Below, piece by piece: positions 45,285-57,544 of a DNA stretch of 64,000 nucleotides. A program made the position numbers and the translations under genes. The notes beneath the pieces were generated by a model. That model saw only the letters and a program-made list of their open reading frames with translations, had not been told where the DNA came from and did not search any database. Position 1 is the first letter of the stretch, and the number at the start of each line of letters is the position of its first letter. The stretch is from Cephalopachus bancanus (Eukaryota > Chordata > Mammalia > Primates > Tarsiidae): NCBI GenBank assembly GCA_027257055.1, contig JAPVLO010000182.1, forward strand, positions 2,852,001 to 2,916,000. Reading direction: 5' to 3'.

Positions 45285-45412
45285 TTCTGAATCCAGCTAT
45301 ATCTAAGACTGGTTCATCCTTTGAACTTCTCAGTTAAACAAGCCTATAAATTTCTTTTTCAGTCGGAATTGTTTTCTGTGGCTTGCAGTCAAAAAAGTCT
45401 TGACTAATACAC

Positions 45413-45799
45413 AACGTGTCTTTACATGGAGGCACTGTGGCTGCCAGCAGTATGTGAAGCATCTGTAGTTTTACAAGCATAGAGGATCAGGAACCAGAAG
45501 GAACCCCCTCTTTCAGATGGCCAACAAGTTTGGGCCAGGGACAAAAGCAGGATGGAACCAAGAGAGTAATCATCTCCTTCGGCAGCAAGGAGGAGAAGAC
45601 CTAAAACTGGTAGGACTGGACGGAAGTGACAGCAGAGGGACACCAAACCTTGCAGTCCTTACAGAAACCTTCAAAACTTGATCCCCCTATTCACCTTTAT
45701 AAAGAGGCATCTGTTGCCGAAAAAGGTTAAACCTTCTTTGTAGATCCTTATATGAAATCCCCTTGAAAATAAGTTTCATTAATCTGTCTATCCACTCAT
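45413..45799. other. No gene seen; unique
   Basis: Nothing recognised. Confidence 0.5.
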
Positions 45800-45944
45800 T
45801 TCATTTAAAAAATTATTTTCATTCTAGTTGTTTTGTTCAGGACATTCACTAAATATTATTGAGCACCCACTCTCTGCAGGCTCTGTGCTGTGTTCTAGGC
45901 ATCGAAGGTGAATAAGATGTGGGAGACAGCTGCATATGAAGAAA
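45800..45944 (-). repeat. L2 3'-end relic
   Basis: ATTCACTAAATATTATTGAGCACCCACTCTCTGCAGGCTCTGTGCTG with GAATAAGATG: inverted L2 tail. Confidence 0.6.
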
Positions 45945-46460
45945 AGAACGTGGGTGCTGGAGCTGGAGAAATCTGGACCTGATCCTACCCCCTGTATCCA
46001 CCTGTGTGATCCTGGAAACAAGGGAAATTCTCCTTGTCCTTCATTTATTCATTCATAAGATTAAAATAAAAGCTACACACCCCATAAGATTGTTATCGAG
46101 ATTAAATGAAGCCGGGCTCGGTGGCTCAGCCTGGAATCCCGCGCCTTTGGGAGGCTGAGGTGAGTGGATGGCCTGAGCCCGCGGGTTCGAGACCCGCCTG
46201 GGCAGCGAGCCCTCATCTCTACAACAAATCAAAAAATCAGCTGGGCGTGGTAGTGCATGCCTGTAATTCCAGCTACTTGGAAGGCTGAGGTGGAAGGGAT
46301 CGCCGGAGCCCAGCAGGTCGAGGCTGCGGTGGCCGGGAGCGGCCACTGCACTCCAGTCTGGGCGACAGAGTGAGACTCCAACTCAAAAAAAAAAGATTAA
46401 ATGAGATAATGTATGTGATAGTGCTTCCCTCACAGTTGGGATTCAGTAGATACTAACTCT
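45945..46460 (+). repeat. MIR, split by an Alu
   Basis: AGCTGGAGAAATCTGGACCTGATCC, CCTGTGTGATCCTGG, then after the Alu GATTAAATGAGATAATGTATGTG...ATTCAGTAGATAC. MIR order preserved around the insertion at 46110. Confidence 0.65.
46111..46393 (+). mobile_element. Alu, 5-bp-deletion subfamily; T-arm and hairpin both perfect
   Basis: GCCGGGCTCGGTGGCTCAGCC; GCGGGTTCGAGACCCGC at 46181-46197; GGGCAGCGAGCCC; 10-bp hairpin at 46326-46349. AGATTAAATGA flanks at 46099-46109 and 46394-46404. It is a good model copy of the youngest subfamily. Confidence 0.96.
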
Positions 46461-47284
<824 letters not shown>

Positions 47285-48946
47285 ATTCTTTGATCCACCC
47301 CCTTTCTCCATACAACTAGCAATGATGGCTAAAATATAGAAAGAGAAAAGGCATAACTAGACTCAGGAACAAAATGAACGTTTTCATGCATCAGAAATGG
47401 AACCCAAACAGAAAGCGTGAAGCAAGGCTGAAGCTACAAATCCACGGGCGTCTCAGGTTCAAAAGCCAAGATTGTCATCTCCTGCAAGGCGGCAGGAAAT
47501 AAGGATGCATCAAACATGGTGGAGAACAAGAACCAGCCTCAGTGCTTGAAACCAGGGGTTCATGAGAGGAGGCTGAAAAGAAACCGCTGCCCACCCACTG
47601 TCTCGGGAAGAAGGAGGAAGACACAGCCTGGAACCAGAAGCCAAGCCAAGCAGCCGGCCACGTGACTGGCTCTGTGGTGTAACTGTGGGGTGGGGTTTGG
47701 AAATGTAAACTTCAGTCGATTCTAGAATGGAGGCCTGGGAAGGCAAGGAGAGGCAACTCACTAAACATGAAGAGGTGAGCACAGAGGGAGTAAGAGAAAA
47801 AAATTAATGAAAACGAAACAGAAAAAAGCAAATAAACACCCCTCTCCTCCCTCAAAATGGGCCTGATCATCAAGTTTCAAACACAAAAAAATCTAGTACT
47901 TAAAAAAGACAGTCAACAAAATGAACACTCAGAGCATGAATTTACTCCAGATAAAACTAGCTCTATGGAACCATATGACAAATATTTTTAAATGAAATAT
48001 TTTTGCATTTGATATGCAATCAATGAATGCATAGCACCCATTTTAAAAGGACAAGAAATTAGGGCACACCTACAGGCTGAATAAAGAACAAGTAAATATA
48101 AAAAAAGAAATAGTAGAAATCTTAAAAATAAAAATAGCATCATTGGAAGGAAAAGGTCTCCAGAGCTAACCAAAGTTGAAGAGAGGAAGTAGTGAATTAG
48201 AGGTGTATTTGCTGAAGAATTCTATTGAAACCAAACAAAAGGTGGATTTTAAAATGTGAAAGAAAAGTTCAGATTCATGGGATTAGATTGAGTGGCTCCC
48301 GCATATATCTACTAGAAGTTCCAGAAGGAAACACTAAAAGGAAGAGTGGAGAAGAGAAAGAAATGGCTGGAGGTTTTCTAGTGAAAACATCAGAACATCA
48401 CGTGTACTGAGCACATAAAGGAAAACTAGCATTTTTGTCACATTATAGTGAAAGTACAGAACAATAAGGACAAAGACAAAATCTCAAGTTACCAAAGGGA
48501 ACATACTGATGATCTGCACAGGAACCATAACTAGATTTCTCAGAAGCAATAATAGAAACAAGAAGACAACTGAATGATAGCTTAAAAGTGCTGAATGAAA
48601 CACTACCAACCAAGAGATTGACTTCCAGACAAACTGTTATTTAAGAGAGAAGGCAAAACAGACATTTTCAACCAAAAAAGACTAGAGAGTTTACCACCAA
48701 CAAGCCTACACCAAAAGAACTATTAGACAATAAATAAACCCAGAGGGAAAGCATAGGATATAAGAGACACCCATAAGGGAAGAAATAAATAAAATGTGTG
48801 ATAGAATTAAAGATAATAACCACTTTTTATTTTTTTTTAATTAACAAGAGGAAAGTAAGTGTACAATGGGTGGTTAAAGCAAGCTAAGTCTTTTGTCATG
48901 TTTGGAAGAGGACTCGAAAATATGACTTTGTCTAAATTCTTTGGGT

Positions 48947-49288
48947 TTTTTGTTTCGTTGGTTGGTTTTGGTTGTTGTTTGGAGTCACTGTCTCTCTCTG
49001 TAGCCTAGGCTAGAGCGCAGTGGCATGATCACAGATCACCATAGCCTCAAACTCCTAGGCTCAGGCCATCCTTCTGCTTCAGCCTCCTCAGTAAGTAGGT
49101 CTATAGGAACCCACCCCCACACCTAGCTTATATTTTATTTTATTTATTTTATTTTTTTATTTTTTGCAGAGATGATGTCTCATTTTATTGCCCAGGCTGG
49201 TCTCAAAACCCTGAGCTCAAGCAGTCCTCCCACCTTGGACTCCCAGAGTGCTAGGATTACAGGTGTGAGACACTACCGTGCCTGGACT
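48947..49288 (-). mobile_element. Alu dimer, old (J-like), with expanded TTTTA linker
   Basis: GGAGTCACTGTCTCTCTCTG to ACACTACCGTGCCTGG; the linker has grown into a TTTTATTTTA repeat of about 45 bases. Confidence 0.87.
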
Positions 49289-49580
49289 GTTTTTTTATCT
49301 GTTTAATTTCAATAACTTTAGGGGTACAAATGGTTGTTGGTTACATGGATGTATTATATAGTGGTGAAGATCTCTGAGCTTTTAAGTGTACCCATCACCC
49401 TCAAATAAATACTTTGTGTTTTTTATTTTTTAGAGATAAGGTCATTATGTTGGTCAGGCTGACCTTGAACTGGGCTCAAGTAACCCTCCTGCCTCAGCCT
49501 CCTAAGAAGCTGGAATTACAGGCATGTGCCACTGTGCTCAGCTTGTCTGAATACTTTGTACTTAAGCTAGTTTATGTTAA
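49289..49580 (-). mobile_element. L1 3'UTR fragment (inverted), split by an Alu monomer
   Basis: GGGGTACAAATGGTTGTTGG, TTACATGGATGTATTATATAGTGGTGAAG and GTACCCATCACCC are inverted primate L1 3'UTR text; it resumes after 49542. Confidence 0.75.
49418..49542 (-). mobile_element. Free left Alu monomer, diverged
   Basis: TAGAGATAAGGTCATTATGTTGGTCAGGC to GCCACTGTGCTCAGC, inside the L1 fragment. Confidence 0.78.
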
Positions 49581-50129
49581 TAAAAATTCCATCTAGAGCT
49601 TTCAAATCAGCAGAGAGAAAAAAATGGCAAAGGGTTGAGGAACTTTAATATAGAAAACTGGTAATTCAACAGAAAGTAGAAAAGGAGAAAATATAAAATA
49701 AAATTATGGCAAATAAAACACGTACACAGAAAAGAATTAAGTGCAAGTATTTAGTATTAAAGATAATAATAATGAAACAGTTTTAAATTACTTTCTAAAA
49801 GACAAGGATTATCAGCGTGGCTTAAAACAACGCAAAACTAAATCACAGAATACTGGATATGATAAGATTAAAAGAGATAAATTATTAAAATACAAGCAAA
49901 AATAAATCTGATGAAACATTACTAATATCAGACAAAAGCAGTCTTTTAAATTAATGTATTAATAGAAATAAAGATGGTCACTACTAAGAAGTTTAATGGA
50001 CCTAAAGATATAGCTTTCAATTATAGAAAGCAAAACCACCAGAATTACAAAGAGAAATTGACAAGCCCATCACATGAATGGGAGATTTTAACAATCAGAA
50101 ACAGCTAGATCAAGCAGACAAAAAAGCAA

Positions 50130-50400
50130 GTAACAGAGACTGAATCATAAAGGACCTGAAAAGAGGCCACATTAAGTAGTTGGGTTTTATTCTGAGAGCA
50201 GTAGGAAACCATTAAAGGGTTTTAAGCAGAGGAATGATTAGATCAGATATGCATTTTTAGAAGGATTATTCTGGCTATAAAATGGAGAAGGGGTGGTCAG
50301 ACTACATAAAGGCAGACAGACCAGTTAGAAAACTCTTCCTACCGTCTAGCAGAGCAGTGTCAATGTCCTAAACTGTAGTCGGCATGTTGGCAAAGGAGAA
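50130..50400 (-). repeat. L2 relic
   Basis: GGGTTTTATTCTGAGAGCAG, AGGAAACCATTAAAGGGTTTTAAGCAGAGG, TAGAAGGATTATTCTGGCT and CAGACCAGTTAGAAAACTC: inverted L2 body order. Confidence 0.65.
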
Positions 50401-50632
50401 CCGGCATTTAAGGAGGCGTTCCGATAGCATAGTAGCTTGGATGGCAGGAGAGGGGATCAAAGAACACTTTCTCAACCTGGACAACTTGATGCCGAGCCAG
50501 GTAGAGGAAAAGGGAAAAGCAGATTTGGGGGATGGGGGAGAAGGGGAGGAGAAGCTATCGTTTTCCCTTGCTTTTCATTGTAGCACTTAACTGCCAGTCT
50601 CTCAATTCTGACATTTACACTTGTTCATTAAG
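50401..50632. other. No gene seen
   Basis: Purine-rich unique DNA. Confidence 0.5.
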
Positions 50633-50644
50633 AAGTTAAATTCA

Positions 50645-50934
50645 GGCCGGCGCAGTGGCTTAAACCTGTATCCCAGCACTTTGGGAGACCAAGGCCAGAG
50701 GACTGTCTGAGACGAGGGGTTCGAGACCAACCTGGGCAACTTGGTGAGACCTCGTCTCTACAATAAATCAAAAAATTAGCCAGGTGTGGTGGCACATGCC
50801 TGTAGTTCCAGCTATTTGGAAGGCTGAAGTGGAAAGATCGCCTGAGCACAACACGTCAAGGCTGTGGAGGCTGTGAGCATGCCACTGCACTCCAACCTGG
50901 GCGACAAAGTGAGACTCCAACTCAAAAAAAAAAA
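50645..50934 (+). mobile_element. Alu dimer with target duplication
   Basis: GGCCGGCGCAGTGGCTTAAACC to GAGACTCCAACTCAAAA. AAGTTAAAT lies at 50633-50641 and 50935-50943. Confidence 0.93.
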
Positions 50935-50943
50935 AAGTTAAAT

Positions 50944-51342
50944 ATTATTCCATACACAAGGAGTATGTAAATCAATTTTTTAAATATCTATCAAAAAGCA
51001 CTCTGTTTTAAACTCTTGATGGTTAGGAGATTTTTCAGTAACCTAGAATAAATCATTTTAGCAATGTCAGAAAAATGTGTGTGTGGTCTAAATAATTTTC
51101 CAGATGATAATGATAGTCAATTTAAAATGATTTACATCTTATGGCAGATTTTCATGCTTTTCTATGCATGATGGGTTTTCAGACATACCTATGTACCTTA
51201 GTACTAAAGTAATAAAGTAGTCATGACTTTTTGTAGTGCATGGCTGCTATTAGGAACATGTAAATTCGATCTGTTTACCTGCGAATTCTTACAAAGTCAT
51301 AGATTTCATAGCACATACAGTTTATTTTCCTAGTTGTTATAA
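50944..51342. other. No gene seen; AT-rich unique
   Basis: Nothing recognised. Confidence 0.5.
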
Positions 51343-51355
51343 ATTACCTTAAACT

Positions 51356-51647
51356 GGCTGGGCGCAGTGGCTCACGCCTATCATCTCAGCACTTTAGGAG
51401 GCCGAGGTGAGAGGATTACTTAAGTCCACGGATTCAAAATCAGCCTGGGCAACTTGGCGAGACCTCATCTCTACAAAAAAAATCAAAAAATTAGCTGAGT
51501 GTGGTGGTGCGTGCCTGTAGTTCCAGCAACTTGGAAAGTCAAGGCAGAAGGATCGCCTGAGCCCAGCAGGTCAAGGCTGTAGCGGCAGTGAGGGTGCCAC
51601 TGCACTCCAGCCTGGGACACAGAGTGAGACTCCAACTAAAAAAAAAA
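51356..51647 (+). mobile_element. Alu dimer with target duplication
   Basis: GGCTGGGCGCAGTGGCTCACGCC to GAGACTCCAACTAAAA. TTACCTTAAACT flanks at 51344-51355 and 51649-51660. Confidence 0.94.
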
Positions 51648-51660
51648 GTTACCTTAAACT

Positions 51661-51930
51661 AATATTTGAGTTTATGATGTGTGTTTATCCTTCAAAGAAT
51701 AATGATTTTGCATTGACTGAGGGGTGGAGGGTTGTGAGGGTTGGGAGGTACATGATGTACAACCAAACAAGTTTACCTATAAAGGCTGAAAATTAAGGAG
51801 CTTTTCTTCCAAAGGCACTTTACTTCGTGGCTCCAAGCATGAAGAAGGTTTAAAGAACTTACAGATTATGAATTTTAAGGTTTTGTATTTATTTCACGGC
51901 AATTCCAAAATGCAAATGAAATACAAATTT
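51661..51930. other. No gene seen; unique
   Basis: Nothing recognised. Confidence 0.5.
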
Positions 51931-54322
51931 TACGGATTCAACAACACATCTCAAGAATCATCCACCATGACCAAGTAAACTTCATCCTGGGATACAGGGC
52001 TGGTTCAACATTCATAAGACCATAAACTTAATTAAATACATCAACAGATGTAAAAACAAAAACCACATGATTATAGCATTCGATGTGGAAACAGCTTTTG
52101 ATAAGATCCAGCACCCTTCTTGATAAAAACCCTAGGCATAGATGAAACATACCTCAAAATAGTAAGAGCCATCTATGAGAAACCCACAGCCAGCATACTG
52201 CTAAGCTGACAGAAGCTGGAACCATTTCCCCTGAAAACCGGAACACGACAAGGATGCCCACTCTCACCCCTCCTTTTCAACACAGTTTTGGAAGTCCTAG
52301 CTAAAGCCATCAGACAAGAGGAGGAGATCAGGGTATCCAGATAGGAAAAGAGGAAGTCAAGTTATCCCTCTTTGCAGATGACATGATTCTATACCTCAAA
52401 AACTCTTTGCAGATGACATGATTCTATACCTCAAGAGATCTGTCAAAAACCTCCTTGCTCTGATAAAGGACTTTGGCCAAGTCTCAGGGTATAACATCAA
52501 CATGCAAAAGACAGTCACATATCTCTACACCAACAGCAAATGAACGAAAACCCAAATAAAAAGCACAATCCCATTCACAATAACCAGAAAAAAAAATCAA
52601 ATACCTTGGCATCTTCCTACTCTGAGACATGAAAGACCTTTACAATGAAAACTACAAAACACTGCTCAAAGAAATCAAAGATGACACAAACAAATGAAAA
52701 AATATCCCATGCTCATGGATTGGAAGAATCAACATTGTGAAGGTATCCATCATACCCAAGTCAATCTACAGATTTAACGTAATACTTATTAAATTACCAG
52801 CAGCATTCTTCTCAGACCTGGAAATGACAATACAGATATTCATATGGAAATGTAAACAACCATGAATAGCCAAAACAATCCTCAGCAAAAAAAAAAAAAA
52901 GCAGGAGGTGTCACACTCCCAGACTTGAAACTCTATTATAAAGCTACGATAATCAAAGCAACCTGATATTGGTACTAGAACAGGCATATGGACCAATGGA
53001 ACAGGATAGAGATTCCAGAAACAAAACCTCAATTTCTCAACCAACTCATCTTCGACAAAGCTTCCACCACCAACCACTGGGGAGAGGAGAACCTATTCAG
53101 TAAATGATGCTGGGAAAACTGACTGACCACAAGCACAAGATTAAAACAAGACCCCTACCTATCACCATACACAAAAATCAACTCTAAATGGATCAAAGAC
53201 CTAAATGCAAAACCTCAAGCTATAAGAACCTTAGAAAATGCAGGAGACACCCTTATAGAAATTGGAACTGGTAACCAATTCCTGATCAAAACCCCTAGCA
53301 CCCATGCCATAAGAGATAAGATAGACAAGTGGGACCTCATTAAACTGACAAGCTTCTGCAAAGCCAAAGAAACCATCAAGAGAGCGGGGAGACAGCTCAT
53401 AGACTGGGAAAAAGTATTTGCCACTGTATATCTGACGAAGACCTAACATCTAAGATCTACAAGGAACTCAAATGTGCTGAAAAGAAAAAAATACACAGCC
53501 CATTACAAAGTGGGCAAAAGATATGAATAGATGGTTCTCAAAAGAAGATGTACAAGCAGATACATGAAAAAATGCTCAGCCTCACTAGTCATCAAAGAAA
53601 CGCAAATCAAAACCACACTGAGATGCCACCTAACGCCAGTCAGGATGGCCATCATCAATAACTCAAAAAACAACAGATGCTGGAGAGGATGGGGCAAAAA
53701 GGGAACACTTCTACACTGTCGGTGGGAGTGGAAACGAGTACAGCGTCTGTGGAAAACGGTGTGGCGATTCCTAGAAGATCTAAAAATCGACCTTCCATCC
53801 AACCCTGCAATTTCCCTACTGGGAATTTAACCAGAAGAACTCAAATCACTCTATAAAAAAGATACCTGCACACGTATGTTTATCGCAGCATTGTTCACAG
53901 TAGCAAGAACATGGAACCAAACAGGCTGCCCATCGAAAGAGGACTAGATTTTTTAAAATGTACATATACACAGTGAAATATCACGCAGCCATAAATTACA
54001 AAATCATGAACTTTACAGCAACCTGGATAGACTTAGAGTCTATAATACTGAGTGATCTTTCACAGAAACAAAGAACTGATTATCACATGTTCTCACTCAT
54101 AAGCGAACCTTTAATAATTATCGTAATACTGTAAGAAAAGGATTGGCAGTAGCGAGAAACTGCTGGGAGGAGAGTGGGGTAGCGAGATTGGCAGTGGTGT
54201 GAATTTGCCTGGGGATTGGGGGGGGCACACCTCATCAACAAGGGCACCTGCATAATGAACATTTGTATACCTAACTCTGAATTGTACCCCACGTCTTTAA
54301 AATAAAAAAATTAAAAGAAAAA
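51931..54322 (+). mobile_element. L1, younger lineage-specific copy, 5'-truncated, disabled ORF2
   Basis: Starts inside ORF2 before the reverse-transcriptase core (CACCATGACCAAGTAAACTTC, GGATGCCCACTCTCACC, a TTTGCAGATGACATGATTC catalytic segment). It continues through the C-terminal domain to the 3' end with CACACCTCATCAACAAGGGC and GAATTGTACCCCACG, then an A-rich tail. Near-repeats GAAATACAAATTT (51918) and GAAATACATATTT (54323) flank it. ORF2 is broken by point stops, indels and a 35-bp duplication. It is clearly less diverged than the other L1s in the window. Confidence 0.9.
52368..52437 (+). repeat. 35-bp tandem duplication over the L1 reverse-transcriptase FADD motif
   Basis: CTCTTTGCAGATGACATGAT and the next 15 bases occur at 52368-52402 and again at 52403-52437, with a few end differences. 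The unit encodes [11 protein letters not shown] 35-base insertion shifts the frame, so it inactivates the enzyme by itself. Confidence 0.93.
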
Positions 54323-54335
54323 GAAATACATATTT

Positions 54336-55716
54336 CAAAGTTCCAAATATGCTGTGCAATTTCAGTCTAAAAAACTAAAAAAAAATCTAGTCAAGTTTGA
54401 GCCTGTCATCCAGGATAGGACTGCCAATCAGGCATGAAAATTTCTGGAATCATTAAAGGGAATTTGCTTGGGAGCCTGCAGGCTGGAAGTTTCCTGGTAA
54501 TAGAGCCATAGTGAGATGTTTGACTCTAGTAGTGTTTCTTAAGTGATGGCCAAGATGTGTTTTGAAAAACAAAACCTTTTTTGTGTGTCTGGTTTGTAAT
54601 ATTAACACTTATTTGAGGGATAATATTGCATTACATTTCACACACGGAGGCTGCTGTTTGCTATGAGCCATTATTACATAATTTAGCCTCAGACCACATC
54701 ACATTGCTTCTTCAATCTTTCCATTCATGGGCATCGCAAGCAAAACAGCAAAGCAGGCTCTTCTCCTTTAGGGCCAGTCACTAGAGTATATCATCCAACC
54801 CAAAGCATGATTACCATCTCATCTGCTATATGGACGTTACTGACTTGATGGGGGAATGCTAAAAGCACACAGGTCCTGCTAGCAAGATGTTGGAGGGTTC
54901 TTCTTCCCTCACAATGTAAGCTGAAAGAGCAGATGCACTGTGCTTTTTCTGGCGTTTTTCTAAAGGATGTTCACCTAATAGTTTTAAACAACATGGAAAA
55001 ACTTAGGCCCTGAGAATAAAATTATAGCTCTTTACATTTCCAGGTGAGCCAGAAATGTATTCAACTTGGGTTGTTTTTGGTAATTTTTCCTTCTAATCTT
55101 TGTGCTTCCTGGAAATGTACATGCAAGAAGGGAAGAAGAGACTTATGAACTGGTAGATGTGAATAATCCACAAGAGACACACACACTACCCAGAAACAAT
55201 CATCAAGATTTAAAGACAGAATCAGCACCCAACAGGAAAAAAAGTTAATTGTGTCATTTCCTCAGAAGCAGTGTTAATCATTATAATAACATAATAACAA
55301 GTAACCTAGAAAGGTCTTTTAGTGTTTTATCTCATTTTTCAACACACTATCCATGGTGTCCCCCAAGATAACTATCTTATATCTATTAATTTGGGGGATA
55401 CAGAAAGACTCCTCAAATATCTGTGTTGATACTTCATACAAAGTTGTTTTCTGTGTTTAAGTGGAACCTCTCTTCTGCCTTAACTTCTCTACTAGTGATT
55501 CTGGTGGAGAATGAGGTGACACACAATGGTAGTCACAGCTCCTGGGCATCAGGTTCACTTAAGCTAATGCAATAGTAGAAGAAGAAATTAATTATACTAC
55601 ATATATGAAAGCAGAACTGGGGAACTCAAGGCAACCAATCAAACTATGTGCTGCATAAATATAGAAAAAAGAACAGCAAGGAACAATCTGAGCAAAACCT
55701 GTAGGAAAATGGACAA
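54336..55716. other. No gene seen; unique, repeat-poor
   Basis: 1.4 kb without Alu, L1 or any open frame of note. Confidence 0.55.
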
Positions 55717-56001
55717 GGCAGGCACAGTGGCTCACACTTGTAATCCCAGCACTTTGGGAGGTGGAGGTGAGATGATTGCCTGAGTCCAGGGGTTCGAGAC
55801 CAGCCTAGGAAACTTGGTGAGACCTCGTCTCTACAATAAATCAAAAAATTAGCCAGGTATGGTGGCGAGCACCTGTAGTTCCAGCTACTTGGAAGTCAGA
55901 GATGGAAGGATTGCCTGAGCCCAGCAAGCGGAGGCTGTGGTGGCTGTGAATGTGCCACTGCACAAGCCTGGGAGACAGAGTGAGAATCCGACTCAAAAAA
56001 A
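55717..56001 (+). mobile_element. Alu dimer
   Basis: GGCAGGCACAGTGGCTCACAC to GAGAATCCGACTCAAAA. Confidence 0.92.
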
Positions 56002-56239
56002 GCGGGGGGGGATGGACAAAGAGGCACAGAGCTGAGAGTCAGTTTGGGTGAGGGACACAGTGGGAACGAACTCAAGCCAGAATATAGCTTTCTATGAAAA
56101 ATGGGTCTTTTGATGACACTGTGGTACCACAAGGCTAGGAACTATAGAACCCCAAATATGTTTATTTCTAGTAAAATTGCCAAATAGGGTATTTAAGTTC
56201 CTAGACTTCATGGAAGCATTCATTCATTCAACTAATTTA

Positions 56240-56289
<50 letters not shown>
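56240..56289. repeat. (TG)n microsatellite at an Alu tail
   Basis: About 50 bases of TG, directly at the 3' end of the inverted Alu that follows; it replaces its poly-T. Confidence 0.95.
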
Positions 56290-56291
<2 letters not shown>

Positions 56292-56561
56292 GTCTCACTC
56301 TGTCACCCAGGCTGGAGTGCAGTGGCACCATCATGGCTCGGCACAGCCTCGATCTCCCGGACTCAGGCAGTCCTACCAATTCAGCCTCCTTCGTAGCTGG
56401 AACTACAGGCACACATGAGCGCGCCCGGCTATTTTTTAATTTTTTGTGAGATGAAGCCTCACTATGTTGTTCAGTCTAGTCTTGAACTCTTGGACTCAAG
56501 TTCTCCCATTTCAGCCTCTCAAAGGGCTATGATTACAGGCATCAACCACCACACCCAACCT
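56290..56561 (-). mobile_element. Alu dimer, old
   Basis: AGTCTCACTCTGTCACCCAGG to CCACCACACCCAACC. Confidence 0.9.
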
Positions 56562-57190
56562 AATTTGTTTTATTATTCCTATCATCATCATCATTATTGA
56601 TGTCAAGCATTCTTTACCTTTCTCATTATCTAGACAAATAAATGACCTCCATCCAGTGGACCAATTCCAGTGGTCCTCAATTCTACCTGGATGTCATAAT
56701 CATCTATGGAGCTTGCTTTGTTTTGTTTTTAAACCTTCATGCCTTAGCCCCAACCTCTGAGCCACTAAATTAGAATCTGCTGGAGTGGAACCTGGTCATA
56801 CAGCAAGACCCAAGGTGCTTCACTGGGAACAAAAGACTGTCACAGTGTCACTGCTATTCATCTAGGATGAGCCTTTCTGGAGCTCTCTGAGGAAGAGTCA
56901 GGGTTCAGGCTTGGGTGAAGAGGAAACCCCCCAACTAGGCAGCAACTCCACCACCGTGATAGATTACAGGGTTTGGGTGAGATGTCTTTGTTTGCTGCTC
57001 CACTGAGGACAACCAGCTTTACACCTGGTTGTTTGGCGAAGGTCTACAGGTAATGAGTCAAAAGCACTGGGGGCGGGTGTGAGTGGTGGTAGGTTTTTTT
57101 CAAGATTGCCCATAAATTGTTTTGATTCACATATCACCAGAGAACACAATTGTGGCTTAACTTTCATAATTTACAGACATGATTCATGAA
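56562..57190. other. No gene seen; unique
   Basis: The start holds a short ATCATCATCATTATT stretch. The rest is unassigned. Confidence 0.5.
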
Positions 57191-57480
57191 CTTTTTTTTT
57201 GAGTTGGAGTCTCACCCTGTCGCCCAAACTGGAATGCAGTGGCATGATCACAGCTCATCACAGCCTCCACCTCCTGGGCTCAGGCGATCCTCATCTTCTG
57301 GAGTAGCTGGGACTATAGCCATGTGCCACCACGCTCAGCTACCTTTTAAAACATTTTTTGGTCGAGACGAGGTCTTGCTATGTTGCTCAAGCTGGTCTCG
57401 AACTCCTGGGTTCAGGCAATTCCACTGCCTCAGCCTCCCAAAGTGCTGGGATTACAGGTGTGAGCCACTGCACCCAGCCA
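57191..57480 (-). mobile_element. Alu dimer
   Basis: T-run, GAGTTGGAGTCTCACCCTGTC to GCCACTGCACCCAGCC. Confidence 0.93.
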
Positions 57481-57544
57481 GATTTCATGAATTGTTGACA
57501 ATTCTATGATATTTTCAACAATGAAAGGAGGAGGGAGTACAGGA

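Larger units (their letters stand above)
43690..45412 (+). repeat. Old LTR (MLT1-like), split by 1.2 kb of later insertions
   Basis: The left part (to about 44100) has TTCCCTGGCCATAATGACTCAG, GTGACTCAAACCAAGC, CTTAGAGCTGCCAG and ACCTTGTGAGGAAG. The right part (about 45285-45412) has AACAAGCCTATAAATTTC, TTTCTGTGGCTTGCAGTC and TTGACTAATAC. This is the order of an old MaLR-type LTR. Between them lie three Alus and unassigned repeat-like DNA. No viral genes are present. Confidence 0.5.
47285..50125 (+). mobile_element. Old L1/HAL1-like element, 5' and ORF1-to-ORF2 portion, interrupted
   Basis: 47285-48900 carries old-L1 leader and ORF1-end text (CAAGAAGACAACTGAATGATAG, AGACATTTTCAACC, CAAGCCTACACCAAAAGAACTATTAG). 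49615-50125 carries the start of ORF2 (GACAAGGATTATCAGCGTGG, ACTAATATCAGACAAAAGCAG, TGGGAGATTTTAACAATCAG). Decayed. An Alu and an inverted L1 tail lie between. Confidence 0.65.

Noticed and set aside
53531..53830. 99-codon frames within the young L1
   Set aside because: They are pieces of broken L1 ORF2, not separate genes.
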